A stretch of 64,000 nucleotides of DNA from Tenacibaculum sp. Bg11-29 (GCF_002836595.1 NZ_PJBB01000003.1:1425001-1489000); one strand, 5' to 3'; shown: positions 52,801 through 61,889, counted from the stretch's first letter. Notes: generated by a model from the sequence alone, not told the origin. Numbers and translations: made by a program.

Positions 52801-53153
52801 CAGGTACAGGTAATTACCCTTCTTTTATAGGGGCAACAACACCTGGTTTTGAAACAGATCTAGTATACAATTGGTATAACCAATACGATACAGGAAATAC
52901 TTATAAAGATTTAGATATTTGGGTAGAGAAAATCTCATACATAAGAATAAATAATATTAAACTAGGATACAACGTACCTGCTAAATATTTAGAAAGAATA
53001 AACTTATCAAGGTTGAGCTTTAATCTATCAGGAAGAAACTTATTTGTATTCGGTACAGACTATGATGGTTATTTTGATCCAGAAACTTTAGGAAGCTCTT
53101 ATGCACAGCCAATACCAAAAGTTATTTCTTTTGGTTTTAACCTTTCTTTTTAA
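49845..53153 (+). CDS. SusC/RagA-family TonB-dependent transporter, protease-linked
   Basis: A 1102-residue outer-membrane transporter with signal peptide (IIIYLLFLTSFSVFAQ), a regulatory-like domain (ISGTIIDGPRNEPLPGVTV), and a plug with EIIVTGYQK, IQIRGTSTL, WVLDGIPLQG and DITILKDASATSIYGARA. The barrel ends in SFGFNLSF. It lies between the metalloprotease and SusD genes and should import the peptides produced. It is only distantly related to the SusC at 5368-8535, so the two serve different substrates. Confidence 0.94.
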   Translation: MRKIIIYLLFLTSFSVFAQKTKKETKIISGTIIDGPRNEPLPGVTVFASTRIIGNKTDIDNVIQGSMIGSTTDFDGHFTFNGPKEIKYIIISYLGFETQKINVESKSRNLIIKLEEKEEILGEIIVTGYQKIEKRKVTSSFAKLKADDVKRSGVANIDQMLSGEISGVFIQPTNGGPGAPAKIQIRGTSTLNGSSDPLWVLDGIPLQGNDIPKDFNDKDNIDNLQSYAIAGINPEDIKDITILKDASATSIYGARAANGVIVITTKKGKEGAMRINFNSNTFLTLKPNFSKLNLMNSSEKVDFELKLARRSDLNYQKERGGVARILQLHNEYDNFQTNGFSSIAPQAQKEINNLRDLNGNWGDKLYQAALNQQYGLNVSGGSEKSRYYFSLGYYDEEGTTKGTGLNRYNITFKNDYDVNDKLNVGVSVFTSRNKSKSYITGADANTNPAYYSRRVNPYFTPLNSDGSYNYDLDLVERSSLNFKYNPLEERINTNQELTTFSVKPIIDLTYKYNNRLTLYTQLGMQFDFDKTEKFAGKETYYTRKYRYNSRYLDKDGNSAYFLPEGGIIQNWNSDSFQYNWKTTLNYNKTINSIHEIDAIIGTEFREDKRTEIHTKGFGFNPNTLNTIQITNDRVLGSALFNPYKKSINENAYASFFGTMSYTYDRKYTIFGSLRYDGSNLFGVNPKFRYLPLWSVSASWDVTKESFFDFDAINEFKIRASYGVQGNIDKSTSPFVTGIYNDVNILPDNTEESIAVISAPNKDLRWEKTVSSNIGFDLGLFNNKINISADYYYRKSTDLIGLQSVPLESGFNFINTNWATLSNRGVELAINTKNIITDDFSWTSSFNISQNKNKVEEIQIKDNDFKPSLKGYGVNAIFAIKTAGLDSNGLPLFWKDGKKITAVDFYNLTEGVDGSQLTREEHRNLYSYVGNGDPEFTGGFTNRFQYKDFNLTIATNFNLNQTIKRSPTYHPTQISPTYNYNKEVLNAGTGNYPSFIGATTPGFETDLVYNWYNQYDTGNTYKDLDIWVEKISYIRINNIKLGYNVPAKYLERINLSRLSFNLSGRNLFVFGTDYDGYFDPETLGSSYAQPIPKVISFGFNLSF

Positions 53154-53164
53154 AAATATAAAAT

Positions 53165-54484
53165 ATGAAAAAATATATACACATATTATTTATAACTGTA
53201 ATGAGCATTGTTTCATGCGATGATTATTTAGATATAGAACCAGTAGGAAAAGTAATTCCTAAATCAGTAGAGGATTATAGAAGTTTTTTAACTACAGCTT
53301 ATGCTACAGTAAAAGAAACTCATCATATTTTAACTACTTATAGAACAGATGAGTTAAAACTTAGTAAAAATTCTTTCGGTATAGAGCAGTATGAAGACAT
53401 TTATCTTTGGAATGATACTAGCGCATCACCTTTGACCCTAAGTTTTTCATATGCAAATTTTTATAAAATAATTTTTCATGCGAATCATGTCATAGCGAAT
53501 CAAAAAAATATTATTGGTGATGATTTGGCCGTAAATCAATTAGTTGGTGAAGCCTATGCGTTAAGGGCATTGCAATATTTTCAGCTCGTTAATTTATATG
53601 CAAAACCTTATAATAAATTGACTGCGGATACGGATAAAGGGGTTCCAATTGTTACTGAATATAATATAGAACAAACATATGATATCCAATCTTTGCAAGA
53701 AGTATATAACTTAATTGTAAAAGATATTGAAAAAGCAGAGAATCTTATCAATATAGATAAGCAACAGATAGGATTAAATTATAGATTTTCTATGATTGCT
53801 TTAAAAAGCTTAAAATCTAAAGTATACCTGTATTTAAAAGAATGGCAAGAAGTTATCGAAATTAGTAAACAAGCGTTAGCTATACAAGCTAATTTACAAG
53901 ATTTAAATACTGTTAATACTCAAATGCCATCAGAATTTAATTCAATAGAATCAATTTTAGCCTTAGATATTGTTTCTTCTTTTGATATTTCAACACATGC
54001 TTCTATGTCTGATGAATTTCTAAATAAATATGATAGAATAAACGATTTAAGATTCAATTTATATTTTACTAAAGATGGTAGTGTTTATAAGGCTAATAAG
54101 AATGCAGATATTAAGTATAAATCAACTTTTAGAGTTGCAGAATTATTTTTAAACTTAACAGAGTCTTATATACAAACTGATCAAATAGATTTAGCAAAAT
54201 TAGAATTAATATCATTTGTAAAAAAGAGATATACACCTGTAAAAATGGCATTATATATAACTCAAATAAATTCTTTAAATAAAGAAAATTTATACAAAGA
54301 GTTATTAGAAGAGAGAGCGAGAGAATTTGCTATTGAAGGTCAGCGTTGGAATGATTTAAAAAGAACTGAACAACCAGAAATAACAAGAGTTTATGAAGGT
54401 AAAACGTATACATTACAAAAAAATGATAGTAGATATGTAATATCATTTCCTAATGACGCAAAAATAAATAACCCAAATTTTTAA
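53165..54484 (+). CDS. SusD/RagB-family lipoprotein, protease-linked
   Basis: A 439-residue SusD-type lid. The signal ends in MSIVSC, followed by DDYLDIEPVGKVIPKSVEDY, typical of SusD N-termini. Helical repeats include AYALRALQYFQLVNLYAKPY, and the C-terminal EELLEERAREFAIEGQRWNDLKR is the family's closing motif. It is on the short side, with fewer ligand-binding loops than usual. It starts 11 bp after the SusC gene. Confidence 0.93.
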   Translation: MKKYIHILFITVMSIVSCDDYLDIEPVGKVIPKSVEDYRSFLTTAYATVKETHHILTTYRTDELKLSKNSFGIEQYEDIYLWNDTSASPLTLSFSYANFYKIIFHANHVIANQKNIIGDDLAVNQLVGEAYALRALQYFQLVNLYAKPYNKLTADTDKGVPIVTEYNIEQTYDIQSLQEVYNLIVKDIEKAENLINIDKQQIGLNYRFSMIALKSLKSKVYLYLKEWQEVIEISKQALAIQANLQDLNTVNTQMPSEFNSIESILALDIVSSFDISTHASMSDEFLNKYDRINDLRFNLYFTKDGSVYKANKNADIKYKSTFRVAELFLNLTESYIQTDQIDLAKLELISFVKKRYTPVKMALYITQINSLNKENLYKELLEERAREFAIEGQRWNDLKRTEQPEITRVYEGKTYTLQKNDSRYVISFPNDAKINNPNF

Positions 54485-54558
54485 AAATATTAATCCGGTA
54501 AGTATCGAACGGAATAAAATAATCGATATCTAATTACTAATTTTTAAATATTTACATT

Positions 54559-55572
54559 ATGAAAAAAGTTTTCCCTTTTTTATCTTTCATTCTAGCACTT
54601 GTAATAGTAAGTTGCTCAAGTGATAATAATGATATTATATCGATTTCATCACTAAATAGTATTACAAGCTTTAAAATTAATTTTGATGGAGTAAGTGATG
54701 AAGATGTTACATATGATTTAGGAAATGATATTACAGTAAGTGTCCCTTATAAAACTAATATTACAGGAATAGTACCAACTATTACAGTATCAGATAAAGC
54801 GGTTGTTACACCAACATCTGGTGAATCTGTTAATTTTATGGATGGTGTAATTATGCCTTTTACTGTTACAGCTGAAAACGGTGATAAAAAAGTGTATAAC
54901 GTTACTATTAATATTCGTGGAGAAGTTGGTAGTGGATCTAAAATTAAAGTTTATCATTTTAAAGATGATTTTAGTGAAAACATAACAACATTTAGTTATG
55001 ATGATACATCTAACTTTGTTAAAGCATATTCGATTGAAGAGGGAGGTAATACTACTGAGTATACTTATGTTTATAACGATAAGAACCAAGTATTAGAAAA
55101 GAAATCTGACACACGTAGTATTGTATATATATATAACGATGAAGGTTTAATTATTAGTGCTGGGCAAAAAGACGAAGGCAACGATACTTTTAGCTATACT
55201 TATACTTATGATGTTAATAACAGATTAGAAAAATTAGAAAGAGTAAATAAAGAAAACGATAAAGTAACCAACACTAGTTATATTTATGATGATTTGGGTA
55301 ACGTAAAATCAGTAACCATTGGTGCTCAAACTTTAGAAAACACTTATGATGATAAAAACAATCCATTTAAAGGAATCTATCCTGCGTCTTATGCAAAAAT
55401 TAATATAGGAGTTGGCTTAGGTGAAGTAAATATTAACAACCCATCTCAAGGTAGTTTTTCGAGTGATACCCCAATTACTTTTACATATAATACAGATAAC
55501 TATCCTTTAACAGCTTCTTATGTCGTATTTGGTTTCATTAATACAAATGTAGCTTATACTTATTACGAATAA
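54559..55572 (+). CDS. Surface lipoprotein with DUF5018-like N-terminal domain
   Basis: A 337-residue lipoprotein, with signal ending in LVIVSC. Residues about 28-120 (SFKINFDGVSDEDVTYDLGN, ending in DKKVYNVTINI) match the beta-sandwich outline of DUF5018-like domains found in proteins coded next to SusD. The rest has a run of short YTYVYNDKNQVLEKK-like segments, tyrosine-rich beta repeats recalling RHS/YD repeats, in at least four copies. It is the last gene of the protease-SusCD operon and may help bind substrate on the surface. A strong terminator follows. Confidence 0.7.
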   Translation: MKKVFPFLSFILALVIVSCSSDNNDIISISSLNSITSFKINFDGVSDEDVTYDLGNDITVSVPYKTNITGIVPTITVSDKAVVTPTSGESVNFMDGVIMPFTVTAENGDKKVYNVTINIRGEVGSGSKIKVYHFKDDFSENITTFSYDDTSNFVKAYSIEEGGNTTEYTYVYNDKNQVLEKKSDTRSIVYIYNDEGLIISAGQKDEGNDTFSYTYTYDVNNRLEKLERVNKENDKVTNTSYIYDDLGNVKSVTIGAQTLENTYDDKNNPFKGIYPASYAKINIGVGLGEVNINNPSQGSFSSDTPITFTYNTDNYPLTASYVVFGFINTNVAYTYYE

Positions 55573-55591
55573 TTCGAATCCCCATAATTGT

Positions 55592-55628
55592 AACACTCTT
55601 AAATATAGTTTTTAAGGGTGTTTTTTTT
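55592..55628 (+). terminator. Terminator of the protease-SusCD operon
   Basis: AACACTCTTAAA (55592-55603) pairs with TTTAAGGGTGTT (55611-55622), one T-G pair, then a run of T to 55628. Confidence 0.88.
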
Positions 55629-55639
55629 ACCATATAGAT

Positions 55640-56266
55640 ATGAAAATACTACTATTAATATTGTTTTTAACAATATTAAGCTGCGAGTCAACTTCAATAA
55701 AACAAGAAGAAATTTCAGTTGTTTTAACAGAAGAACAAAAATTAAAAGAATTATTTATTACAACAATAAAACCCTTGTTTAAAACGTATAAAGATGTTGT
55801 CATTCCAAACGAATTTCGAATAGATGAGGATGATAATTCAATTAATGCAGGAGCAGCAGATAACTATTTAGAAGTTAGTAAAGGTTTAGTGAGTTCTAAA
55901 AAAGAATATGTAAAAATTTTTGTGCTAGCTCATGAGATAAGCCATATAGTAACTCTTAATCAAGCAGACACTTTTATGTTATCAGGATCAATCCCTTCAG
56001 GTATTGTAACGAATGATTATAAAAAAACAGAGTATTTAGCTGATTTAATAGCAATTCATCTAATAAACATTCATGAAAAAAAATTAAGTGAAATATTACA
56101 ATCAAATTTTGAAACATTAAAAGATTTATTAGGTAATAAAACGTTTACGCATCCAGGAGGTAATGAAAGAGTTAATTTAATGAAAAAGTATTTAACTAAA
56201 GAAAAAAATGATAACCCCTCAAATGCATTTAAAGAAATGTTTAAAGAAATATGGAGTATGAATTAA
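55640..56266 (+). CDS. M48-like zinc peptidase lipoprotein
   Basis: A 208-residue lipoprotein with a signal ending in LTILSC. The zinc motif is HEISH in IFVLAHEISHIV, with the third ligand probably the glutamate of KKTEYLADLIAIHLI. The E-Y-x-AD spacing resembles M48-type gluzincins and other small HExxH peptidases. A HPGGNERVNLMKKYL stretch in the C-terminal part is like the H-P-x-x-x-x-R motif of M48 peptidases. It starts 12 bp after the operon terminator, so a promoter of its own must overlap it. Confidence 0.75.
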   Translation: MKILLLILFLTILSCESTSIKQEEISVVLTEEQKLKELFITTIKPLFKTYKDVVIPNEFRIDEDDNSINAGAADNYLEVSKGLVSSKKEYVKIFVLAHEISHIVTLNQADTFMLSGSIPSGIVTNDYKKTEYLADLIAIHLINIHEKKLSEILQSNFETLKDLLGNKTFTHPGGNERVNLMKKYLTKEKNDNPSNAFKEMFKEIWSMN

Positions 56267-56456
56267 AAGGATTCTTTAAATAATCTCCATAATTATTGTA
56301 AGAAGCTATTAATTTTAGATAAACAACAGAAGAAAAAGTTTTTTGTGTAATTAGCTATAACTTGTTTAATTTCTTCATGTAGTTAATCATTTAATATAAA
56401 GTTAATTGAGTTTTATAAGTGGAGATTATTGTTTTAAATAAGAATATAAAGCCATC

Positions 56457-56490
56457 AAAAAAAGCAACCTTATTTAAGGTTGCTTTTTAT
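56457..56490 (-). terminator. Terminator of obg
   Basis: AAAGCAACCTT (56461-56471) pairs with AAGGTTGCTTT (56476-56486), with flanking A and T runs on each side; 22 bp past the minus-strand obg stop. Confidence 0.85.
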
Positions 56491-56511
56491 AAAGTTATTT
56501 TACAGAAAATA

Positions 56512-57501
56512 TTAATTCAAAATATCCCATAACTTATCTTTTAATTCCTGTAGGCCTAGTTGAGCTACAGAAGAGATAAATAAGGCATCAATACCTTCAG
56601 GTAAATCTTGTTTAATTTCCTCTTTTAGTTCGTCGTCTAACATATCTGACTTAGAAATTGCTAACAAACGATCTTTATCTAATAATTCAGGATTGTGTTT
56701 ACGTAATTCGTTTAATAGAATTTCGTATTCCTTTTTAATATCGTCACTATCCGCAGGAATTAAAAATAATAAGACTGAGTTACGTTCAATATGGCGTAAA
56801 AAATGATGTCCTAATCCTTTTCCTTCAGCAGCTCCTTCAATAATACCAGGAATATCTGCCATCACAAAACTCTTATGATTACGATGTTCTACAATACCTA
56901 AGTTAGGTTTTAAAGTTGTAAAAGCATAATCAGCAATTTTTGGTTTTGCAGCTGTTAATACAGAAAGTAAAGTAGATTTACCTGCATTAGGGAAACCAAC
57001 TAAACCAACATCTGCTAACAATTTAAGTTCTATACGAAACCATCCATCTATTCCATCAATACCTGGCTGGGCATAACGTGGTGCTTGATTTGTTGATGAT
57101 TTAAAATGCCAGTTACCAAGACCTCCTTTACCACCTTGTAGTAAAATAATATCTTGATCGTGGTGTGAAACTTCATATAAAATTTCATCAGTATCTGCAT
57201 CACGAATAATAGTACCTAATGGTACTGGTACAATAATATCTTTTGCATCGTGTCCAGTACTACGACTTGCACTACCATCACCACCAGGCTCAGCTCTAAA
57301 ATGACGTTTAAATTTTAAATGGAAAAGTGTCCACATGCTTTTATCACCACGTAAAACTATATTACCTCCACGACCACCGTCACCTCCATCAGGACCACCT
57401 TTTGTAATAAATTTTTCACGATGTAAGTGTACAGATCCTCTACCTCCTTTACCAGAAGATGCGTAGATTTTTATATAGTCAACAAAATTTCCTTCAGTCA
57501 T
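56512..57501 (-). CDS. obgE: GTPase Obg/ObgE
   Basis: A 329-residue ribosome-assembly GTPase. The glycine-rich Obg domain (1-158) has [19 protein letters not shown]. The GTPase domain has the P-loop [10 protein letters not shown], switch [18 protein letters not shown], and SKSD as the base-recognition motif. The C-terminal extension is short, as in Bacteroidetes. Confidence 0.97.
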   Translation of the reverse strand: MTEGNFVDYIKIYASSGKGGRGSVHLHREKFITKGGPDGGDGGRGGNIVLRGDKSMWTLFHLKFKRHFRAEPGGDGSASRSTGHDAKDIIVPVPLGTIIRDADTDEILYEVSHHDQDIILLQGGKGGLGNWHFKSSTNQAPRYAQPGIDGIDGWFRIELKLLADVGLVGFPNAGKSTLLSVLTAAKPKIADYAFTTLKPNLGIVEHRNHKSFVMADIPGIIEGAAEGKGLGHHFLRHIERNSVLLFLIPADSDDIKKEYEILLNELRKHNPELLDKDRLLAISKSDMLDDELKEEIKQDLPEGIDALFISSVAQLGLQELKDKLWDILN

Positions 57502-57549
57502 TTTTTCTAAGTTGTTTTCTGTTTTTATTTAAACAGAACTAAGTTAATT

Positions 57550-57620
57550 GACGCCATTACGAGAAATACTAATTTCGAAGTAATCCGATTAAAGATTCCT
57601 TTATTTCATTCGGAATGACG
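57550..57620. repeat. Candidate degenerate intergenic palindromic repeat
   Basis: Ends with inverted similarity: GACGCCATTACGAG on the left (57550-57563) and CATTCGGAATGACG on the right (57607-57620), with CGAAGTAATCCGAT inside. It resembles decayed copies of the GTCATTGCGAG-type dispersed elements of Bacteroidetes genomes. It fills the gap between the obg and hpt-adk genes. Confidence 0.45.
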
Positions 57621-57626
57621 TTCGTC

Positions 57627-58745
57627 TTATAATGTATCAAATACGTCAGATAAACGTTGTGTAATCTCTTCTATAGAACCAACACCATTTACTCCGTAAT
57701 AATTATCCTGATCTTGATAAAAATCTTTTAAAATTGCCGTTTTAGTATTGTATTCGTTAAAACGGTTTCTAATTTTACTTTCGTCAGTGTCGTCAATTCT
57801 CCCACTTGTTTTACCTCTCTCTAATAAACGTTCAACTAATAGGTCTTCAGATACTTCTAAAGCTACCATTCCGTTAATACGTTCGTTCTTTTCACCTAAA
57901 AAAGCATCTAAAGCTTCTGCTTGTGATTGTGTTCTTGGAAAACCATCAAAAATAAATCCATTAGCTTCTGTATTTTTTTCTACTTCAGCTTTAAGCATGC
58001 TAATAGTAACTTCATCAGGAACTAAATTACCATGATCCATATATGTTTTAGCAAGTAAACCTAATTCTGTTTCATTTTTAATATTAAAACGGAAAACATC
58101 TCCAGTAGAAATGTGTACTAAGTTATATTTTTCTTTTAATAAATCTGCTTGCGTTCCTTTTCCGGCACCAGGAGGGCCGAATAATACAATGTTTGTCATT
58201 TTGGGTTGTGTTGTTAATTGGTAAATAGCAGGTAAATTTCTACCATAATTTTTATAATCTAAGCCATAACCAACAATAAATTTATCTTCAATACTCTTTC
58301 CGATGTAGTTTATTGGCAGCTCCTTACGATAAACGTCAGGCTTAAAAAATAATGATGCTATTTTTAGTTCTTTAATATTCTTAGCTTTAAAAAGCTCGTA
58401 TATTTCATGTAAAGTTGTACCTGTATCAATAATATCTTCTAAAATGATAACGGTACGATTTGTTAAATCTTCATTAATCCCGATTAATTTTTTTACGTTT
58501 TCTGTAGATTTAGTACCTTCATAAGAAGCTAATTTTACAAAGCTAATTTCACAATCACCTTTATATTCACGTAAAAAATCTGCGGTAAAAACAAAACAAC
58601 CATTTAAAATTCCGATAAATAAAGGGATTTCATCTTTAGGCAAATCAGCTTTTACTTGACGTGCTATTCTTTTAACAATAGTTGAGATTTCATCACTAGA
58701 AATGAATTCTTTAAAATATAAATCGTGGAGTTTTGTGATTTTCAT
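57627..58745 (-). CDS. adk: Fused hypoxanthine phosphoribosyltransferase-adenylate kinase
   Basis: A 372-residue two-domain purine enzyme. Residues 1-180 are an HPRT domain with the PRPP loop VIILEDIIDTGTTLHEI and the flexible-loop region SYEGTKSTENVKK; it makes IMP or GMP from the base and PRPP. Residues 183-372 are adenylate kinase, with P-loop GPPGAGKGTQ, HISTGDVFR, DGFPRTQSQAEAL and a short LID (RGKTSGRIDDTDESKIRNRF) without zinc cysteines. The domains share one frame with no stop; an internal ATG before TNIVLFGPP could give free kinase. A -7 box ends seven bases above the start. Confidence 0.95.
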   Translation of the reverse strand: MKITKLHDLYFKEFISSDEISTIVKRIARQVKADLPKDEIPLFIGILNGCFVFTADFLREYKGDCEISFVKLASYEGTKSTENVKKLIGINEDLTNRTVIILEDIIDTGTTLHEIYELFKAKNIKELKIASLFFKPDVYRKELPINYIGKSIEDKFIVGYGLDYKNYGRNLPAIYQLTTQPKMTNIVLFGPPGAGKGTQADLLKEKYNLVHISTGDVFRFNIKNETELGLLAKTYMDHGNLVPDEVTISMLKAEVEKNTEANGFIFDGFPRTQSQAEALDAFLGEKNERINGMVALEVSEDLLVERLLERGKTSGRIDDTDESKIRNRFNEYNTKTAILKDFYQDQDNYYGVNGVGSIEEITQRLSDVFDTL

Positions 58746-58752
58746 AATAGTG

Positions 58753-58760
58753 CAAAGATA
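58753..58760 (-). promoter_or_regulatory. Promoter -7 box for hpt-adk
   Basis: TATCTTTG on the minus strand, a full TAnnTTTG match, ends seven bases before the ATG at 58745. As for ygiQ, transcription should start at or next to the start codon. Confidence 0.55.
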
Positions 58761-58779
58761 GTCGCTTGATAGTAAATGA

Positions 58780-58814
58780 AAAAACCGTTTTGAATATTAT
58801 TCAAAACGGTTTTT
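58780..58814 (-). terminator. Terminator of secDF
   Basis: A perfect 15-bp stem (58780-58794 with 58800-58814) on a TATTA loop with T-tracts at the outer ends, 18 bp past the secDF stop. Confidence 0.85.
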
Positions 58815-58832
58815 CTTATATATAAAAGAATA

Positions 58833-61820
58833 TTATTCTTTGTCTTCTTTTTTAGAAACATCAAACATAACTGGTGTTGCAACGAATAATGATGAATACG
58901 TACCAACAACTACACCTACGATTAATGCAAACATAAATCCTTTAATACTATCTCCTCCAAAGAAAAAGATGGCTAACATTACTAATAATGTTGTTAAAGA
59001 AGTATTTATTGTTCTACCTAAAGTACTACTTAAAGCTTTATCTACTAAACCAGCAGTTAAAGAATTACTATTATCGGCATACTCTCTAATTCTATCAAAA
59101 ATTACTACGGTATCATTTAATGAATATCCAACTACTGTTAAAATTGCAGCGATAAATGATTGACCAATTTCCATATCAAAAGGCATAAACTTGTAAAAGA
59201 TAGAGAATACTCCTAGTACGACTAATACATCATGAAATACTGCTGCTACCGCACCAATTGAATAAGACATTTTTCTAAAACGTAATAAGATATATAAAAA
59301 CACTACGATTAATGAACCGATTACCGCCCATAAAGCAGATTTTTTAATGTCATCAGCAATAGTAGGCTCTACTTTCATGTAGCTCATAATTCCGCTACCC
59401 GCTTTTTCGAAACCTGGCTTAAAGTCTTCATAAGAAGTAGTTCCTAAGTATGACTTTAATCCTTTGTATAAAGAATTTTGAACTAATTCATCAACTTCTC
59501 TACCTTCTTCATCAATTTTAAAAGCAGTTGTTATTTTTAATTGATTGTCAGAACCATATGTTTTAACTTCAGGAGCAGATTGGAAAGCACCTTTTAAAGA
59601 AGAAGCAACTTCAGTAGCATTCATATCTTGATCAAAACGAACAACGTAAGAACGTCCTCCTTTAAAATCAACACCTTGCTTTAATCCTAAAGTAAATATT
59701 GATATTAAACCAGCTAAAATAAAGAATCCAGAAATGATGTAAGCTAACTTACGTTTCTTTAAAAATTCAATACTAATACTGTTAAACCAGTTTTTAGAAA
59801 TATTGGTATTGAATGTTAAGTTTGTTCCTTTATTAACAGCTCCGTCTATAAATAAACGAGTAATAAAAATGGCTGTAAATAAAGATGTAGCAATACCTAA
59901 CATTAAAGTATAAGCAAAACCTTTAATTGGTCCTGTACCAAAAACAAATAAGATAAGACCAGTTAAAAAAGTTGTAATGTTTGCATCAATAATGGCAGAT
60001 AAAGCTCCTTTAAAACTAAAACCTTCATCAACAGCTGTTTCTAAACTCTTACCACCTCTTAAAGCTTCTTTAATTCTTTCGAAAATAATAACGTTTGCAT
60101 CTACTGACATACCTATTGTTAAGATAATACCAGCAATACCAGGTAAAGTTAATACCGCATTAAAAGATACTAACCACCCGAAAATAAATAAGATATTTAC
60201 TAATAAAGCAATGTTTGAAAATAAACCAGCTTTACCATAGTATAAAATCATCCAACCTAATATTAACAAGATAGCTAATCCAAAAGACCAAATACTTGCA
60301 TCAATAGATTCCTGACCTAAAGATGGTCCAACAACCTCCATTTGAATAATTCTTGCAGGGGCAGGTAATTTACCAGCCTTTAATACTGTAGAAATATCTT
60401 GAGCTTCTTCAACAGTCATTGTTCCTCCAGAAATCTGAGTACTACCTCCTGCAATAACACCATTTACAACAGGCGCAGTATATACATAATTATCTAAAAC
60501 AACAGCTACGAATTTACCAACGTTTTCACCAGTCATTTTTGCCCATTTCTTAGTACCTGTACCGTTCATTAACATAGAAACAACAGGTTTACTCATTTGG
60601 TCAAAATCTTGATTAGCATCTGCGATTACGTCACCGTCAATAGCAGGCTTGTTGTTTCTGTTTGATTTTATTGCATATAAACCAATAATTTCAGAAGTAA
60701 CACCTTCAGCATTTGTATTTGCTTGTGCTTTATAATCCCATAAGAACTTAACATATTTTAAATTGCTTGGTAGTAAAGCCCTTACGCTTTTTTCAGCTAA
60801 TAAACTATTTACTTTAGCTGTATCTTGTACTCTAGCTTGTGCAACTAAAGAACTCATTTGTTGTTGGTTTTGAGCTACATTAGGAAATAAGTAAGTAAAT
60901 AAGTTCTTTTTATTTTCAACTTTAGTTGAATCTGCTGATTCCCCTAATAAATCATCAATATCGTCAGTTTTGGTAGAATCTTTAACTTGTTCAACAGAAG
61001 AATCATCTTTTAATAATTCAGCAACCTTAGAATTTGCTGCAAAGAAAAAGTTTTGAATTTCTGCGTTTGTATATACTTCCCAAAACTGTAATTCAGCAGT
61101 ACTGGTAATTAATTTAGTAACACGCTCTATATCTTTTGCACCTGCTAATTCAATTTGAATCCTACCAGAAGTACCAATACGTTGAATACTTGGCTGTGTA
61201 ACTCCAAATTTATCAATACGACTACGTAATACTTCAAAAGAAGTATTAATAGAAGTATTAATTTCTTGTTGAAGAACTTCTTTTACTTCTGTATTTGTTT
61301 TATTAAAGTCAATTTTTTCACGTAAAGACTTTGTTCCAAAAATAGCAGGGTCACTCAATTTAACACTTCCGTTACTTAAAGTTTCGAATTCATTAAAAAA
61401 TAAATCAAGATAATTTTCTTGACTTTCTTTTTGAGCTTCACTGGCTTTTTCCAAAGCACTTCTAAAAACAGTGTTGTTTGACTTGTTTGCTAAAGCAATT
61501 AAAATATCTTTCACAGATACCTGTAAAATTGCGTTTATACCACCTTTTAAGTCTAAACCAAGGTTCATTTCACGTTCTCTAACTTCGTTGAAAGTATAGT
61601 TAGTAACTCCTAAATCTACAACTTGTTTATTTGAAACACTATCTAGATACTTTCTTTCGAACTTAGCTAACTCTCTACCGTTGTTACCTTTAACGTTTTC
61701 CTTTGCATATACTTTAGCGTTATCTTCTACTTTGTTAGCAAAAAATGTAAACGACAATTGGTACAAGCTTACTAATCCGAAAAGGACAGCAAATAATTTA
61801 ATAAGACCTTTGTTTTGCAT
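58833..61820 (-). CDS. secDF: SecD-SecF fusion protein translocase subunit
   Basis: A 995-residue membrane protein that uses the proton gradient to pull proteins out of the SecYEG channel. The SecD half has an N-terminal helix, the D1 motif LGLDLKGGINAILQV, a large periplasmic P1 domain with FGVTQPSIQRIG, and six-helix region ending near residue 680 (GMSVDANVIIFERIKEALRGG). The SecF half starts at about 700, with GLKQGVDFKGGRSYVVRF and VVGYSLNDTVVIFDRIRE. An extra acidic, serine-rich stretch in P1 (about 280-300) is a feature of this phylum. Single gene with its own promoter. Confidence 0.97.
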   Translation of the reverse strand: MQNKGLIKLFAVLFGLVSLYQLSFTFFANKVEDNAKVYAKENVKGNNGRELAKFERKYLDSVSNKQVVDLGVTNYTFNEVREREMNLGLDLKGGINAILQVSVKDILIALANKSNNTVFRSALEKASEAQKESQENYLDLFFNEFETLSNGSVKLSDPAIFGTKSLREKIDFNKTNTEVKEVLQQEINTSINTSFEVLRSRIDKFGVTQPSIQRIGTSGRIQIELAGAKDIERVTKLITSTAELQFWEVYTNAEIQNFFFAANSKVAELLKDDSSVEQVKDSTKTDDIDDLLGESADSTKVENKKNLFTYLFPNVAQNQQQMSSLVAQARVQDTAKVNSLLAEKSVRALLPSNLKYVKFLWDYKAQANTNAEGVTSEIIGLYAIKSNRNNKPAIDGDVIADANQDFDQMSKPVVSMLMNGTGTKKWAKMTGENVGKFVAVVLDNYVYTAPVVNGVIAGGSTQISGGTMTVEEAQDISTVLKAGKLPAPARIIQMEVVGPSLGQESIDASIWSFGLAILLILGWMILYYGKAGLFSNIALLVNILFIFGWLVSFNAVLTLPGIAGIILTIGMSVDANVIIFERIKEALRGGKSLETAVDEGFSFKGALSAIIDANITTFLTGLILFVFGTGPIKGFAYTLMLGIATSLFTAIFITRLFIDGAVNKGTNLTFNTNISKNWFNSISIEFLKKRKLAYIISGFFILAGLISIFTLGLKQGVDFKGGRSYVVRFDQDMNATEVASSLKGAFQSAPEVKTYGSDNQLKITTAFKIDEEGREVDELVQNSLYKGLKSYLGTTSYEDFKPGFEKAGSGIMSYMKVEPTIADDIKKSALWAVIGSLIVVFLYILLRFRKMSYSIGAVAAVFHDVLVVLGVFSIFYKFMPFDMEIGQSFIAAILTVVGYSLNDTVVIFDRIREYADNSNSLTAGLVDKALSSTLGRTINTSLTTLLVMLAIFFFGGDSIKGFMFALIVGVVVGTYSSLFVATPVMFDVSKKEDKE

Positions 61821-61858
61821 CTATAATAGTTTAATTCGAGTTCTTTTTTTTAAACGTG

Positions 61859-61889
61859 CAAATATAGTATTTCAAAAAAGATTTGCCAA
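61859..61889 (-). promoter_or_regulatory. Promoter of secDF
   Basis: On the minus strand TTG (61887-61889), 20 bp, TATATTTG (61859-61866): both elements match. Leader of about 35 bases. Confidence 0.65.

Noticed and set aside
57627..58189. Adenylate kinase as its own gene from the internal ATG
   Set aside because: The frame is continuous with the HPRT domain and no promoter or stop separates them; kept as a fusion.
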